This document shows, piece after piece, positions 39,408 through 48,570 of a stretch of 64,000 nt of DNA. Every line of letters starts with the position of its first letter. Positions within the stretch are counted from its first letter, which is position 1. The stretch covers positions 1,501,212-1,565,211 of the forward strand of contig NZ_NMUQ01000001.1 in NCBI RefSeq assembly GCF_002233675.1, written 5' to 3'. Below the pieces are notes generated by a model, which searched no databases, was not told the origin of the DNA, and worked only from the letters and a program-made list of their open reading frames with translations. The stretch comes from Paenibacillus herberti. GTDB taxonomy: Bacteria > Bacillota > Bacilli > Paenibacillales > Paenibacillaceae. Both the position numbers and the translations under genes were made by a program.

Positions 39408-39421
39408 CAATAACGTTTTCA
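39408..39421. promoter_or_regulatory. cre-like CcpA site
   Basis: Read on the minus strand TGAAAACGTTATTG fits the CcpA cre consensus TGWAANCGNTNWCA at 12 of 14 positions. It lies in the divergent region between pdhA and the esterase gene. Confidence 0.4.
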
Positions 39422-39521
39422 TTGATTGGCCATACTAGAGCTGGCCGTCCCGTAAATGGCGCGCCTCCCTATTGTTTACCCTTAGGCGCGTCTTCCCATG
39501 CAACAGAGGAGGAATTGTCCG

Positions 39522-40253
39522 ATGTCGGATGACAAATATTTAAAACGTACCATCGTAAAAGAGACGGTGCCGAGCCGTTATTTGGAAGACGGATCACGGG
39601 AGCTACGCATCTATTTGCCCCCTGGCTATAATGAAGTATTGAGCTATCCCGTCGTATACGGCCAAGATGGAGAAGATTTGTTCAACTTCGGCAGAGCGGC
39701 CACTTTGGCCAATCGCCTCATTATTGATGGCGAGCTTGAACCCTTCATTTTAGTCGGCGTGGACGTGAACAAAAAAAAGCGCACCTCGGAGTACGCGCCT
39801 GACGGAGAGCGGCATGAGGCGTACATTTCCTTTTTTGCTGAGGAGCTGCTTCCCTTTATAGAGGAACGCTACCCCGTGAGAAGGGAACGCCGGGAACGAC
39901 TGCTTATCGGGGATTCCCTCGGCGGTACGGTCTCGCTGCATCTTGCACTCCGCTATCCAGAGCTGTGGAATCGAGTTTTGTCCTTGTCCGGAGCGTTCTA
40001 CGGCGCCTCGCAGACGATCGCCAGCAAGCAAGCTGATCTCTCATGGTTGCAGCTTTATCAATACGTCGGTTTGCAGGAGACGGACTTTGAGACGGACACT
40101 GGCGTTTATGATTTTGTAAAGCTCAATCAGGATATGTACGCCATCCTCAGCGACCGTGGAGCCGACATCCGCTACATCGAGAAGGACGGGAAACATCAAT
40201 GGGGCTCCTGGCAACAGGAAATTCCAGACGGCCTTCAGCATTTTCTTGATTAA
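39522..40253 (+). CDS. Alpha/beta-hydrolase esterase (Fes/BesA-like)
   Basis: A 243-residue soluble esterase of the IroE/enterochelin-esterase type. It has a beta-strand-rich start (SRELRIYLPPGYN), PVVYGQDGEDLF, the nucleophile elbow GDSLGG and a C-terminal histidine in KDGKHQWGSW. GGAGG precedes the ATG at 39522. The substrate cannot be named: related proteins hydrolyse siderophores or simple esters. A terminator follows at 40271. Confidence 0.85.
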   Translation: MSDDKYLKRTIVKETVPSRYLEDGSRELRIYLPPGYNEVLSYPVVYGQDGEDLFNFGRAATLANRLIIDGELEPFILVGVDVNKKKRTSEYAPDGERHEAYISFFAEELLPFIEERYPVRRERRERLLIGDSLGGTVSLHLALRYPELWNRVLSLSGAFYGASQTIASKQADLSWLQLYQYVGLQETDFETDTGVYDFVKLNQDMYAILSDRGADIRYIEKDGKHQWGSWQQEIPDGLQHFLD

Positions 40254-40270
40254 GACGAGTATATCAGCAA

Positions 40271-40311
40271 AAAGGAGTCGCCCTCTAGCCAAGTTAGAGG
40301 GCGACTCCTTT
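40271..40311. terminator. Bidirectional terminator, 17-bp stem
   Basis: AAAGGAGTCGCCCTCTA pairs with its exact complement around seven bases; A/T runs lie on both sides. It separates the convergent esterase and phosphatase genes. Confidence 0.85.
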
Positions 40312-40324
40312 GATTTTGGTACGG

Positions 40325-40816
40325 TTATCGGATTGCCAATTCATGGGCAATTCGATCAAGCAGGCGGCTGCAGCCCGCGGTCACTAGCTCCCGCGTCTGG
40401 TTGAAGTCTCCGGTGTAATACGGATCGGGCACCCCGTCCATATTCTTTTCCGGCAGCAAATCCATGAACCTCATGAGATTCCCTTGCGGAGTATAACCAC
40501 CGGATTGAATCAGCTCCCGCACATCTCGCTCATTGGCGCTATCCATTACTACGATATAATCGGAATCTTGGAGATCCTGGCGATCGACCAGCCGCGACTT
40601 CATGCCATCGTAGGAGATGCCGGCGCTGTCGAGCTCGCGGCGCGTGCCCTCATGAGGAATCTTGCCGAGATGCCAATCTCCGGTGCCCGCACTGTCAGCC
40701 TCCACTAGCTGCCCCATATTTCGTTCTGCGGCCATATGCCGGAACACGGCTTCAGCCATAGGTGACCTGCAAATATTGCCAAGACAGACGAAAATAACTT
40801 TTACTTTGTGCTCCAT
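40325..40816 (-). CDS. Low-molecular-weight protein tyrosine phosphatase
   Basis: A 163-residue phosphatase with the active-site loop VCLGNICRSPM (C-x5-R, residues about 10-17), IVVMDSANERDV, and the general acid in VPDPYYTGDF. It dephosphorylates phosphotyrosine or phosphoarginine. ATG at 40816 follows GGAGG by 11 bases and comes one base after the stop of the TRIC-like gene, suggesting co-transcription. Confidence 0.93.
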   Translation of the reverse strand: MEHKVKVIFVCLGNICRSPMAEAVFRHMAAERNMGQLVEADSAGTGDWHLGKIPHEGTRRELDSAGISYDGMKSRLVDRQDLQDSDYIVVMDSANERDVRELIQSGGYTPQGNLMRFMDLLPEKNMDGVPDPYYTGDFNQTRELVTAGCSRLLDRIAHELAIR

Positions 40817-40817
40817 T

Positions 40818-41468
40818 TTAGAACATGCCTCCTTCACTGCGATCTCCTGCAGCGGAACGAAGCGATCTTCGCGGTAAGCTCCACTTGAACACAACGGACA
40901 ACATCCGCAAAATGATGATAAGCGCGAACAGTATCATCAGTCCTAGCGTGCCGCTGAACCATCCGATACCAATTCCAGCACCGGCTAAAATGGCCCAAAC
41001 CGCATAAATCTCATCCCGTAGCACTAGCGGCTTGCGGCCCGCCAGCAGATCTCGAATGATGCCGCCGCCGATGCCGGTAAGTGTCGCCGCAACGAGCACG
41101 GCACTGAGTGGATGATTCATCTCCGTTGCGTACAATGCTCCCTGGATCGCAAATGCGGACAGTCCGATCGCATCGAACAGCGCTTCGGCCTTTCGCCAAT
41201 GCTGAATCCAGCTCACGGGGAGCAGAAACACAACCGTCATGGAAGCCAAAGCGATTTGGATCAACAAACCCTGAGACCATAAAGTTGTAACAGGAATGCC
41301 GATCAGCAAATTGCGGATAACGCCGCCGCCAAACGCGGTGACTAGCCCCAATACGAATACGCCCAGGATGTCGTACTCTTCCTCCATAGCCACAATCGCT
41401 CCGCTCGCCGCGAAAGCAATCGTACCAATGATGCTGAAAACGGCAAAAATATCGGTGTACAAGTCCAA
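40818..41468 (-). CDS. TRIC-type trimeric intracellular cation channel family protein
   Basis: A 216-residue membrane protein of the UPF0126/YvgT type with two repeated three-helix units: FAASGAIVAMEEEYDILGVFVLGLVTAFGGGVIRNLL and a second GIGGGIIRDLLAGRKP. The glycine-rich GGGxxRxxL motif is the family mark. It starts with TTG at 41468. Such channels pass cations; a role in glycine export is also reported for relatives. Confidence 0.9.
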   Translation of the reverse strand: MDLYTDIFAVFSIIGTIAFAASGAIVAMEEEYDILGVFVLGLVTAFGGGVIRNLLIGIPVTTLWSQGLLIQIALASMTVVFLLPVSWIQHWRKAEALFDAIGLSAFAIQGALYATEMNHPLSAVLVAATLTGIGGGIIRDLLAGRKPLVLRDEIYAVWAILAGAGIGIGWFSGTLGLMILFALIIILRMLSVVFKWSLPRRSLRSAAGDRSEGGMF

Positions 41469-41605
41469 ACGCCCCCGCCATTAGAATGCAGTCAACCATC
41501 CCTCCTATAATAGCCGCGAGTGTCCCATCCCGCAACCGAATTGCCAGCATTTGTCCATGCGCGATATAATGAGCCGCAAACCATTTTTCGGAAGGAATGA
41601 AAAAG

Positions 41606-42262
41606 ATGCCGGAAACCCCTCAGCGGATCGTTATCATCACAGGAGGAAACCTTGGCGCATGGATGATCGGCAAGCTGCGTCCTGATGACTATATTATCGG
41701 CGCCGATGCCGGCGCGCTGTTCCTTGTGCGCAGCGGCATCTGTCCCGATCTGTCGCTCGGAGACTTCGACTCCGTCACGGAGGAAGAGATGGGGGAAATC
41801 ATCCGCGGAACTCGCGAGATGGCTTCTTTTGATCCGATTGACAAAAATTACACCGATACCGAGCTAGCTCTCATGAGAGCTATAGAGCGAAAACCATCTT
41901 CCATCTTGATTTTTGGCGCTTTGGGCAGCCGCTTTGACCATTCTCTGGCCAATGTACATCTGCTCCGCAAGGCAGCCGAATGCGGCTGTGCGGCGGTTAT
42001 AGAGGATGCTTCCAATCGGATTCAGCTCATCCAAGGTGGTCAAACACTGACGATCCAGCGCAGCGATCTGCTGCCGCATGTGTCCCTGTTGCCGCTCAGC
42101 GAGGAAGTTCACGGGATTAATCTGGAAGGATTCCAGTATCCTCTCCATGACGCCACGCTGCGCATCGGCCAGTCGCTCGGAATTAGTAATGTGCTGGCAA
42201 ACGATGTTGGCACTATTCGCTCCAGCAAAGGCTGGCTGCTCGTTATGGAAACAGCGGGTTAA
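41606..42262 (+). CDS. thiN: Thiamine diphosphokinase
   Basis: A 218-residue enzyme that makes thiamine diphosphate from thiamine. It has IIGADAGALFLVRSG, GDFDSV, FDPIDKNYTDTELALMRAI and ILIFGALGSRFDHSLAN. ATG at 41606 is nine bases from GGAAGGA, while the ATG at 41597 abuts it. It is convergent with the MutS2-like gene (6 bp apart). Confidence 0.93.
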   Translation: MPETPQRIVIITGGNLGAWMIGKLRPDDYIIGADAGALFLVRSGICPDLSLGDFDSVTEEEMGEIIRGTREMASFDPIDKNYTDTELALMRAIERKPSSILIFGALGSRFDHSLANVHLLRKAAECGCAAVIEDASNRIQLIQGGQTLTIQRSDLLPHVSLLPLSEEVHGINLEGFQYPLHDATLRIGQSLGISNVLANDVGTIRSSKGWLLVMETAG

Positions 42263-42268
42263 ACTCGT

Positions 42269-44323
42269 TTATTGGGGCCCGCCTGCGCCGCCGTTACTGC
42301 TCGGTGTCTCGATGCGCATTCCCTCGACATGTTTACGTGACATGAGGTTCCGTGTTTTACGGTTCTCCTTGCTGTCGAATACGATATTCATATCGTATTC
42401 CTCGCCCGGATACAGGCTGTCCCTGCTTATATAGAGGGAGAGCCTTTTTCTGTTGAACGTTTTTTTCTCCTTTTTGACCTGGACGATGACCTCTCCCCTC
42501 TCATCCGCCTCCCGGTAAACGATGCCGGTCCGCTTCAAGGGATGAATCCAAACGCAGTCTCCCACATTGAACTCCTTGGGCTTGGCGGTGTTCTTGATTG
42601 GCTTCGGCGGCTGTGGGTCGGCGAGCTGTGTCACATCCGTCGGTTTCAGGGCGGTAGGCTGCGATGTTTGCCGCGATTCCATGACGAGTCCAATCTTCGG
42701 CTCGAAGTTGGATTCCTCCTTATTACCGGTGTTCTGACGGCTTCCTTCTACCCCCTCCTCAAGCAGTGCTGTGCTTTTGCCCGATGCTGTCGTGCTGGCG
42801 CCGCTCGCCTTAATTTCTTCGGCTCGCTTAAGCACCCGCTCCGGCAATCCATATCGCTTCGCGATCGACAGAGCATAGCTGTCCCCTGCCTCGCCAGGCT
42901 CCAAGCGATAGAGCGGCTGCAGCGTTTCGGCGTCGAACGCCATTCTTGCATTCATGCAGCGCGGCGTCCGGGAGGCGTAGGCTTTGATCTCGTTAAAGTG
43001 GGTCGTAACGGCAAGCTTCGTACCTCTTCTACCTAGCTCTTCCAGGACGGCGATCGACAGCGCAATGCCCTCGCCCGGATCGGTGCCGGCTGCAAGCTCG
43101 TCTAGCAGCACCAGCGTTCTTCCGCCTGCCGTGCCCAGAATATCGTTCAGAACAGCCAGATGGGACGAAAAGGTGCTAAGCGACTGTTGAATGCTTTGAC
43201 CGTCGCCAACGTCAGCCAGCACATCCTCGAAGATGCCAAACTCGCTTCCCTCCTCTGCTGGTAAGAACAATCCGGCTTGAGCCATCAGCGTGAACAGCCC
43301 GAGCGTCTTCAAAGCGATTGTTTTGCCCCCGGTATTGGGGCCGGTGATGCATAGCTGATCCCAGCCGATACCGAGCTCAGCATCAATCGGCATCGCTTTG
43401 TCGCCGAGCTGCGGATGCCGTCCACCTTTGAGCCGGATGATCGGTTCGGCGGTCAGCTCCGGCCTGATACCATCGTAAGAGCGAGCCAGCTTGCCGCGTG
43501 CCAAAATAAAATCAAACAGAGCCATAGCCTCCAAGTTAACCGCAAGCTGGGAGCCATTTTCCTCCGCCATAGAGGAAAGCATCGAGAGAATCCGCGTTCG
43601 CTCCTGTTCTTCCTCCTGTTTCCACATGGACAGCTCCGCCTGCAAATCGGCCACATCCGACGGCTCGATGAACAGCGTTTGACCGCTGGAGGATTCATCC
43701 CACACGGTCCCCGGCACGAGCTTGCGCTGGTCGCGGCGCACAGGAATGACATATCGCTCCCCTCTGCGGCTGACAATAGCCTCCTGAAGTGAGCTACGGT
43801 ATTTAACTAGAGCCGCGTCCAGCTTGCGGCGAACCCGATCTTCAGCCACCCCAGCGCTCCGGCGGATGCGGGATAGCTCTGGGGAAGCGTTGTCGAGCAG
43901 CCAGCCGCTGCGAATGCAGCGATCGATCTCAGCTTTGAGATTTGGGCAATCCTGCATGGAGTCCGCATAACCGGACAACAGCGGCGCCAGCTCTCTTTTG
44001 GCCGCCATATATCGTTTCATCTGCCCAATGGAAGCGAGCCAGGAGGAAAGCACATCAAGTTCCTTCTCATCATAGATCCGGCCTTTGCCGAGCAGCGAGA
44101 GGAAAATTCCGATGCCTTCCATCGAGGAAAGCGGCACGCTAGATCCGGCGCGCAGCAGTGCTTCCGCTTCGGCTGTTTCATGCTGCCAAGCCGCTGCTTG
44201 ACGGAGCATTGTTGACGGGAAATGTTTCTCTGCGAGCTTTCTACCGGGTTCGGACACGGTGAAGCTGCACATGTTATCGTGAATAAAGCTATATTCCAAG
44301 CGCATCATGGATGCCTGGTTCAT
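42269..44323 (-). CDS. MutS2-like DNA mismatch-binding ATPase without Smr nuclease domain
   Basis: A 684-residue protein of the MutS2 branch: a helical lever part, Walker A ITGPNTGGKTIALKT, Walker B TLVLLDELAAGTDPGEG and a coiled-coil insertion. True MutS2 is about 780 residues with a C-terminal Smr endonuclease. Here the C-terminus has an SH3-like KOW-type segment (VGDCVWIHPLKRTGIVYREADERGEVIVQVKKEK), then a short tail without Smr, so nuclease activity is not expected. It follows AGGAGG. It is probably a paralogue acting in recombination or ribosome rescue. Confidence 0.85.
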   Translation of the reverse strand: MNQASMMRLEYSFIHDNMCSFTVSEPGRKLAEKHFPSTMLRQAAAWQHETAEAEALLRAGSSVPLSSMEGIGIFLSLLGKGRIYDEKELDVLSSWLASIGQMKRYMAAKRELAPLLSGYADSMQDCPNLKAEIDRCIRSGWLLDNASPELSRIRRSAGVAEDRVRRKLDAALVKYRSSLQEAIVSRRGERYVIPVRRDQRKLVPGTVWDESSSGQTLFIEPSDVADLQAELSMWKQEEEQERTRILSMLSSMAEENGSQLAVNLEAMALFDFILARGKLARSYDGIRPELTAEPIIRLKGGRHPQLGDKAMPIDAELGIGWDQLCITGPNTGGKTIALKTLGLFTLMAQAGLFLPAEEGSEFGIFEDVLADVGDGQSIQQSLSTFSSHLAVLNDILGTAGGRTLVLLDELAAGTDPGEGIALSIAVLEELGRRGTKLAVTTHFNEIKAYASRTPRCMNARMAFDAETLQPLYRLEPGEAGDSYALSIAKRYGLPERVLKRAEEIKASGASTTASGKSTALLEEGVEGSRQNTGNKEESNFEPKIGLVMESRQTSQPTALKPTDVTQLADPQPPKPIKNTAKPKEFNVGDCVWIHPLKRTGIVYREADERGEVIVQVKKEKKTFNRKRLSLYISRDSLYPGEEYDMNIVFDSKENRKTRNLMSRKHVEGMRIETPSSNGGAGGPQ

Positions 44324-44434
44324 AAAGGATTCCTCCTAAAGTTAGGTGTCGCATTAATACTTCAAGCACTTCAAGCCTGTTCATGCCAACCACAACCGCA
44401 ATCCCGATCCCCGCAGCAGGATGGAAAAACAAAA

Positions 44435-44470
44435 AACAGGAACAGAACGCATAGGCGTTCCATTCCTGTT
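44435..44470 (-). terminator. Terminator-like hairpin
   Basis: AACAGGAA and TTCCTGTT pair outside, GAACGC and GCGTTC inside. On the minus strand the tail is TTTTTTGTTTTTCC. No protein gene precedes it on that strand, so it may end a non-coding transcript that includes 44582-44697. Confidence 0.55.
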
Positions 44471-44581
44471 AAGTTGCAGCCCTCTAACCTATCCGCAAAC
44501 ATACTCGCTGTCTAAAAAGAGCGCAAGTAAGCCCGAAAGGTGAAAAAAGGCTGGCTATCGTTAACTAGGGGTTGGATGCTT

Positions 44582-44697
44582 GTGTTCAGAACTCTATCAT
44601 GGGCACACTTCAAGAACCCTAGGCGGGCATACGCAAAAAAGCGTTAGCCAAATCGGCTCTTGAAGGTTTACCCTATGAAATTATGAGATCTGAACAC
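44582..44697. repeat. 116-bp imperfect palindrome
   Basis: GTGTTCAG at 44582-44589 pairs with CTGAACAC at 44690-44697. Inner matches include a CTTCAAGA segment and ACGC, with AAAAAA at the centre. The arms (about 55 nt) have many mismatches and unequal lengths, as in a decaying palindrome or a long structured RNA. Confidence 0.6.
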
Positions 44698-44894
44698 CCG
44701 TAATCATTAATAGCTCCCCTTTTTGGAAGATCGGTTTGGAGATGTTGAGACATAAACTTTGGCTTGCCTTTTATCCTAACCTTCTGGACAAGTGGAAGTC
44801 AACCTCTCCATTCGCCGATACTTTACCCGTGAAGGATTTTGCAATCGGCGTTATAATGGAAACACAAGGAAATTGAAAAGGAGGAATGCTGGGC

Positions 44895-46649
44895 ATGAAA
44901 CAACAGCGGCTGCTTCTCCCGTATGTAACCTCTAAAGGCTGGCTCTATGCCGCCGCCCTGCTCGCAATTGCGCTCGGGAACATCATTCAGTCCCTTTATC
45001 CCCGAGTGCTCGGTGAGTTCACCGACAAGCTCCAAAGTCGATCGCTTACCCCCGAGATCATCGCTCAGTCTGCCTTGCTCCTTGCCGGCATCGCCGTGCT
45101 TTTCACCTGTTTGGCTGGCTCTGGCCAATACTTGGTCATGAGGCTTGGTAGAGAGTTTGAGCGGCTGACGCGCAAGCAGTTGTTCCGTCATTTTACCCGG
45201 CTAAGCGAGGCCTACTATGCCAGTCATGGAGTGGGCCATATGCTTAGTTATGTGCTTAGCGACGTCAAATCCGTGCGTGAGGCGATTTCCTCCTGCTTCA
45301 GTCAAACCGCCAATGCCGTCATTTTGCTGATCAGTGCATTGATCATGATGAAGGTTTCAGGATTGCCGCTGGGGTTGATCACTCTTTGCGTATCGCCGCT
45401 CCTACTTATTCCGGTGTTGGTCGTCTATTTCGGCCCCCGCATCCGCAAACGCTCACGTGAAGTGCAAAATGACCTCGCCGCAATGACGGAATCGGCCGAG
45501 GAGCAGATTGGCGGCATGCGGGTCACGCAGAAATTCTCGGTTGAGCCGATGATGGAGGCGCGGTTCGGATCACATGTTGATGAGGTTTACAGCAGCCAGC
45601 TTAGCCTGGTGAAAATGAGCTCCCTGTTTCAGGCACTAATACCCTTCCTGGGCTCAGTCTCACTTGTTCTGACGCTTGTAGCTGGAGGCTACCAGGCGCT
45701 CACCGGAGCTATTACGATCGGTATGTTCGTTTCCCTTACCCTCTATATGAGGCTGATCATCAATCCTTTGCAAATGATCGGCAATGTCATCAACACGATG
45801 CAGCGATCCAGAGCTAGCCTGGAAAGACTGCAGGAGCTCCTGTCAACCCGACCGGACATCCGCAATGCCGCTGATCCGCTGCCTTTTCCCGCCGAGGCTG
45901 GCATCGTCATAAAAGGTTTGACCTACAGCTACCCCGGGGCGGCTCAGCCAGCGCTGCAGGATATTGAGCTGCAAATCCGGCAAGGCTGGACTACGGGCCT
46001 GATCGGACGAACCGGCAGCGGCAAAACGACGCTCGCCAAGCTGCTGCTGCGGATGATGGAAGCTCCAGAAGGTGCTATCTTGATCGATGGCCTGGACATT
46101 CGGGGGATCGATGTCCACTCGTTGCGCGATTCCATCGCTTATGTGCCGCAGGACGGGTTCCTTTTCAGCACGACGCTGCGTGACAATATCGCATTTGCCA
46201 AGCGGGATGCCGATCAGCAAGAGGTCGAAGAGGCTTCCCGATACGCGGGCATCTATGAAAATATTCTGGAGTTCAAAGACGGCTTCAGCACGAAGCTGGG
46301 CGAACGCGGCGTGACGCTGTCCGGCGGACAGCGCCAGCGCACTAGCCTGGCTCGCGGTCTTATCAAGCAGGCGCCGCTGCTTATACTGGATGACAGTGTC
46401 AGCGCGGTCGACGCCGTAACAGAATCCGCCATTGTGGCAAGCATACGACAGGTAAGGCGCAACAAAACGACGCTGATCATCGCGCATCGGATCAGCGCCT
46501 TGAAACATGCCGACGAAATTATCGTGCTCGACGAAGGGCGAATCGTCCAACGGGGAACGCATGAGTCCCTGCTTCAGGAGCAGGGGCTGTATGCCGAGCT
46601 GGCGAGCCTGCAGCAAGGAGGGATGGGCCATGGCCGGACAGGAGCCTGA
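44895..46649 (+). CDS. ABC exporter half, first of a heterodimer
   Basis: A 584-residue fusion of six membrane helices and an ATPase domain: Walker A GRTGSGKTTLAKLL, Q-loop YVPQDGFLF, signature TLSGGQRQR, Walker B LLILDDSVSAVDAVT. In the Walker B line D replaces the usual catalytic glutamate (LDDS), typical of a degenerate-site partner in heterodimeric exporters. ATG at 44895 follows GGAGG by nine bases. The next gene starts before this one ends. Confidence 0.9.
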   Translation: MKQQRLLLPYVTSKGWLYAAALLAIALGNIIQSLYPRVLGEFTDKLQSRSLTPEIIAQSALLLAGIAVLFTCLAGSGQYLVMRLGREFERLTRKQLFRHFTRLSEAYYASHGVGHMLSYVLSDVKSVREAISSCFSQTANAVILLISALIMMKVSGLPLGLITLCVSPLLLIPVLVVYFGPRIRKRSREVQNDLAAMTESAEEQIGGMRVTQKFSVEPMMEARFGSHVDEVYSSQLSLVKMSSLFQALIPFLGSVSLVLTLVAGGYQALTGAITIGMFVSLTLYMRLIINPLQMIGNVINTMQRSRASLERLQELLSTRPDIRNAADPLPFPAEAGIVIKGLTYSYPGAAQPALQDIELQIRQGWTTGLIGRTGSGKTTLAKLLLRMMEAPEGAILIDGLDIRGIDVHSLRDSIAYVPQDGFLFSTTLRDNIAFAKRDADQQEVEEASRYAGIYENILEFKDGFSTKLGERGVTLSGGQRQRTSLARGLIKQAPLLILDDSVSAVDAVTESAIVASIRQVRRNKTTLIIAHRISALKHADEIIVLDEGRIVQRGTHESLLQEQGLYAELASLQQGGMGHGRTGA

Positions 46650-48450
46650 GAATCGGGCGAAGCAAGACCGCGAAAAGGCAGGCCAAAGCGCCGCGATCCG
46701 CGGGCTGCTCGTTTATGCCAAGCCTCATAAGCGACAATTCGTCGGTGTTGTCGGCTGCACGATCATCGCCATTGCCGCCGACCTACTTCAACCGTACATC
46801 GTTAAGATCGCTATAGACGATCATCTGATGAATGGCAGTAAAGAGTTCAGTCCCCTGCTTCTGCTGGGTGGCCTATATTTGCTGCTCTCCCTGCTCTCCC
46901 TGCTGTTTTCGTATATTCAGAACCAGCTGATCCAGATTGCCGGCCAAGGCATTGTGATGCAGCTGCGCAAGGATCTGTTCCGCCATCTTTCCAGACTATC
47001 GCCATCATTTTACGATCGGATGTCCAGTGGAGGGCTCGTAACCCATATTTCCGGAGATACCGAGACGGTGAGCCAATTTTTTACACAGGTATGTCTCAGC
47101 CTTGTGCGCGACGGCATGACGCTCGCCTTCATTCTCTTCTTCATGTTCCAGCTCGATCCGGTGCTCGCCGGATACAGCCTGCTGTTGCTGCCGGCCATCG
47201 CGCTAATTGCCGCATTGTTCCGTGGTTATATGCGCAAGACGTATCAGTTGTCCCGCAGCCGACTATCGCGTTTGATCGCTTTTACCGCCGAGAACCTGAG
47301 TGGGATGAATCTTGTGCAGGCATTCCATCAGGAGCGCGAGCAGGTAAAACAGTTCGAGGATCGCAACAGCTCTTACTATGAGGCTAACTTGCGGGAAATC
47401 CGCACTAATGTGCTGTTCAATCGCTCCTTCGACCTGCTCGGCAATCTATCAGTCGCGTTTGTTACCTGGATCGGCGGTCGAGCCGTATATGGTGAAGGGC
47501 TTGAATTCGGCGTTTTATATGCTTTTATTACGTATATCCGTCAATTTTTCCAGCCAATCAACTCCATTACCCAACAATGGAACACACTCCAGGCCGCTTC
47601 CGTTTCCGCCGATCGTATATGGAGGCTGTTCAAAACCAACTCGGAGCTGGCAGACAAAGGAGTAACTACGATCGGTCAGGATGGTGATCCGCGGCGCGCC
47701 GTTGGTGCAGTGCGTTTCAACGACGTCGTGTTCGGCTACACTCCCGAAGAGCCTGTCCTGCAAGGCATCAGCCTGGATATTGAGCCTGGTCAGAGGATTG
47801 GGATCGTCGGTACGACCGGAGCTGGCAAAAGCTCGCTGATCAGCCTTTTATGCCGCTTCTACGATACGCAAAGGGGTTCCGTCACCATCGACGGCGTCGA
47901 TGTGCGCCAAATCCCGCTTGTTCAGCTTCGCCGTGCAGTTGGACTCGTGCAGCAAGAGCCTTACCTATTCTCAGGCTCCATCATCGACAATGTGCGGCTG
48001 TTCGACTCCTCTATCAGCCCGGAACAGGTGCGAGAGGCTTGCCGCTTCGTTGGCGCCGATGCGCTGGTCGGGCGGTTGCCCGATGGTTACGAAACGCTGC
48101 TCAGTGAAAAAGGAAGCGGGCTGTCCGCCGGTGAACGGCAACTGATCAGCTTCGCTCGCATCGTTGTGTTCCGCCCTTCTATCCTTATCCTTGATGAGGC
48201 AACGGCCAACCTCGATTCCAGCACCGAGCAGATGGTACAGCAGGCGCTGAACTCCGTTTCAGTCGGCCGCACCACATTTGTCATCGCACATCGCATCTCG
48301 ACGGTTATGGATGCTGACCGCATCATCGTCCTGCGCAGCGGGCGCATCGCGGAGTCCGGCTCACATAGCGAGTTGATGCGCCGAGGTGGCTACTATGCCC
48401 GTTTATACGCGCATTCCCAAGGGGAGCAGGAGGAGCAACCGGCAGGATAA
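46630..48450 (+). CDS. ABC exporter half, second of a heterodimer
   Basis: A 606-residue half transporter. It has six membrane helices, Walker A GTTGAGKSSLISLL, signature GLSAGERQLISFAR and Walker B ILILDEATANLDSSTE, with a proper catalytic glutamate. It complements the first half, whose Walker B has LDDS. ATG at 46630 lies 20 bp before the first gene ends, with GGAGGG just upstream. Substrate unknown; a multidrug or lipid exporter is typical. Confidence 0.9.
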   Translation: MAGQEPENRAKQDREKAGQSAAIRGLLVYAKPHKRQFVGVVGCTIIAIAADLLQPYIVKIAIDDHLMNGSKEFSPLLLLGGLYLLLSLLSLLFSYIQNQLIQIAGQGIVMQLRKDLFRHLSRLSPSFYDRMSSGGLVTHISGDTETVSQFFTQVCLSLVRDGMTLAFILFFMFQLDPVLAGYSLLLLPAIALIAALFRGYMRKTYQLSRSRLSRLIAFTAENLSGMNLVQAFHQEREQVKQFEDRNSSYYEANLREIRTNVLFNRSFDLLGNLSVAFVTWIGGRAVYGEGLEFGVLYAFITYIRQFFQPINSITQQWNTLQAASVSADRIWRLFKTNSELADKGVTTIGQDGDPRRAVGAVRFNDVVFGYTPEEPVLQGISLDIEPGQRIGIVGTTGAGKSSLISLLCRFYDTQRGSVTIDGVDVRQIPLVQLRRAVGLVQQEPYLFSGSIIDNVRLFDSSISPEQVREACRFVGADALVGRLPDGYETLLSEKGSGLSAGERQLISFARIVVFRPSILILDEATANLDSSTEQMVQQALNSVSVGRTTFVIAHRISTVMDADRIIVLRSGRIAESGSHSELMRRGGYYARLYAHSQGEQEEQPAG

Positions 48451-48491
48451 GGATATGGAGAGGCTTATGCCGCTAAAATCGCCGGGTCTTC

Positions 48492-48552
48492 AAATAAAAG
48501 GGAGCTGCCGTCCCAAGCGAAATTCGCTTGGGACGGCAGCTCCCTTTTATTT
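48492..48552. terminator. Near-perfect 30-bp palindromic terminator
   Basis: Thirty bases (48492-48521) are exactly complementary to 48523-48552, with one base between. The arms start AAATAAAAGGGAGC and end in CAAGCGAA. T-runs at both ends make it bidirectional for the convergent ABC and MBL genes. Confidence 0.85.
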
Positions 48553-48570
48553 ATTCTAAATGCGTCAGAA

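Larger units (their letters stand above)
44324..44894. other. Intergenic region with hairpins, no credible protein gene
   Basis: It has no frame with ribosome site and protein-like composition. On the minus strand it holds a terminator-like hairpin (44435-44470) and a 116-bp imperfect palindrome (44582-44697). On the plus strand the RBS of the ABC gene is at 44880-44886. I tested the region by eye against common riboswitch cores and found none. Confidence 0.6.

Noticed and set aside
41011-41550. Minus-strand frame overlapping the TRIC-like gene
   Set aside because: Another frame of the same DNA; the TRIC motifs lie in the 40818-41468 frame.
44515-44894. Riboswitch upstream of the ABC exporter
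   Set aside because: I compared it by eye with the cores of TPP, SAM, cobalamin, glycine, guanidine, c-di-GMP and T-box elements and found none.
44823-45191. Minus-strand 122-codon frame at the ABC gene start
   Set aside because: Antisense to the exporter's membrane part; no ribosome site.
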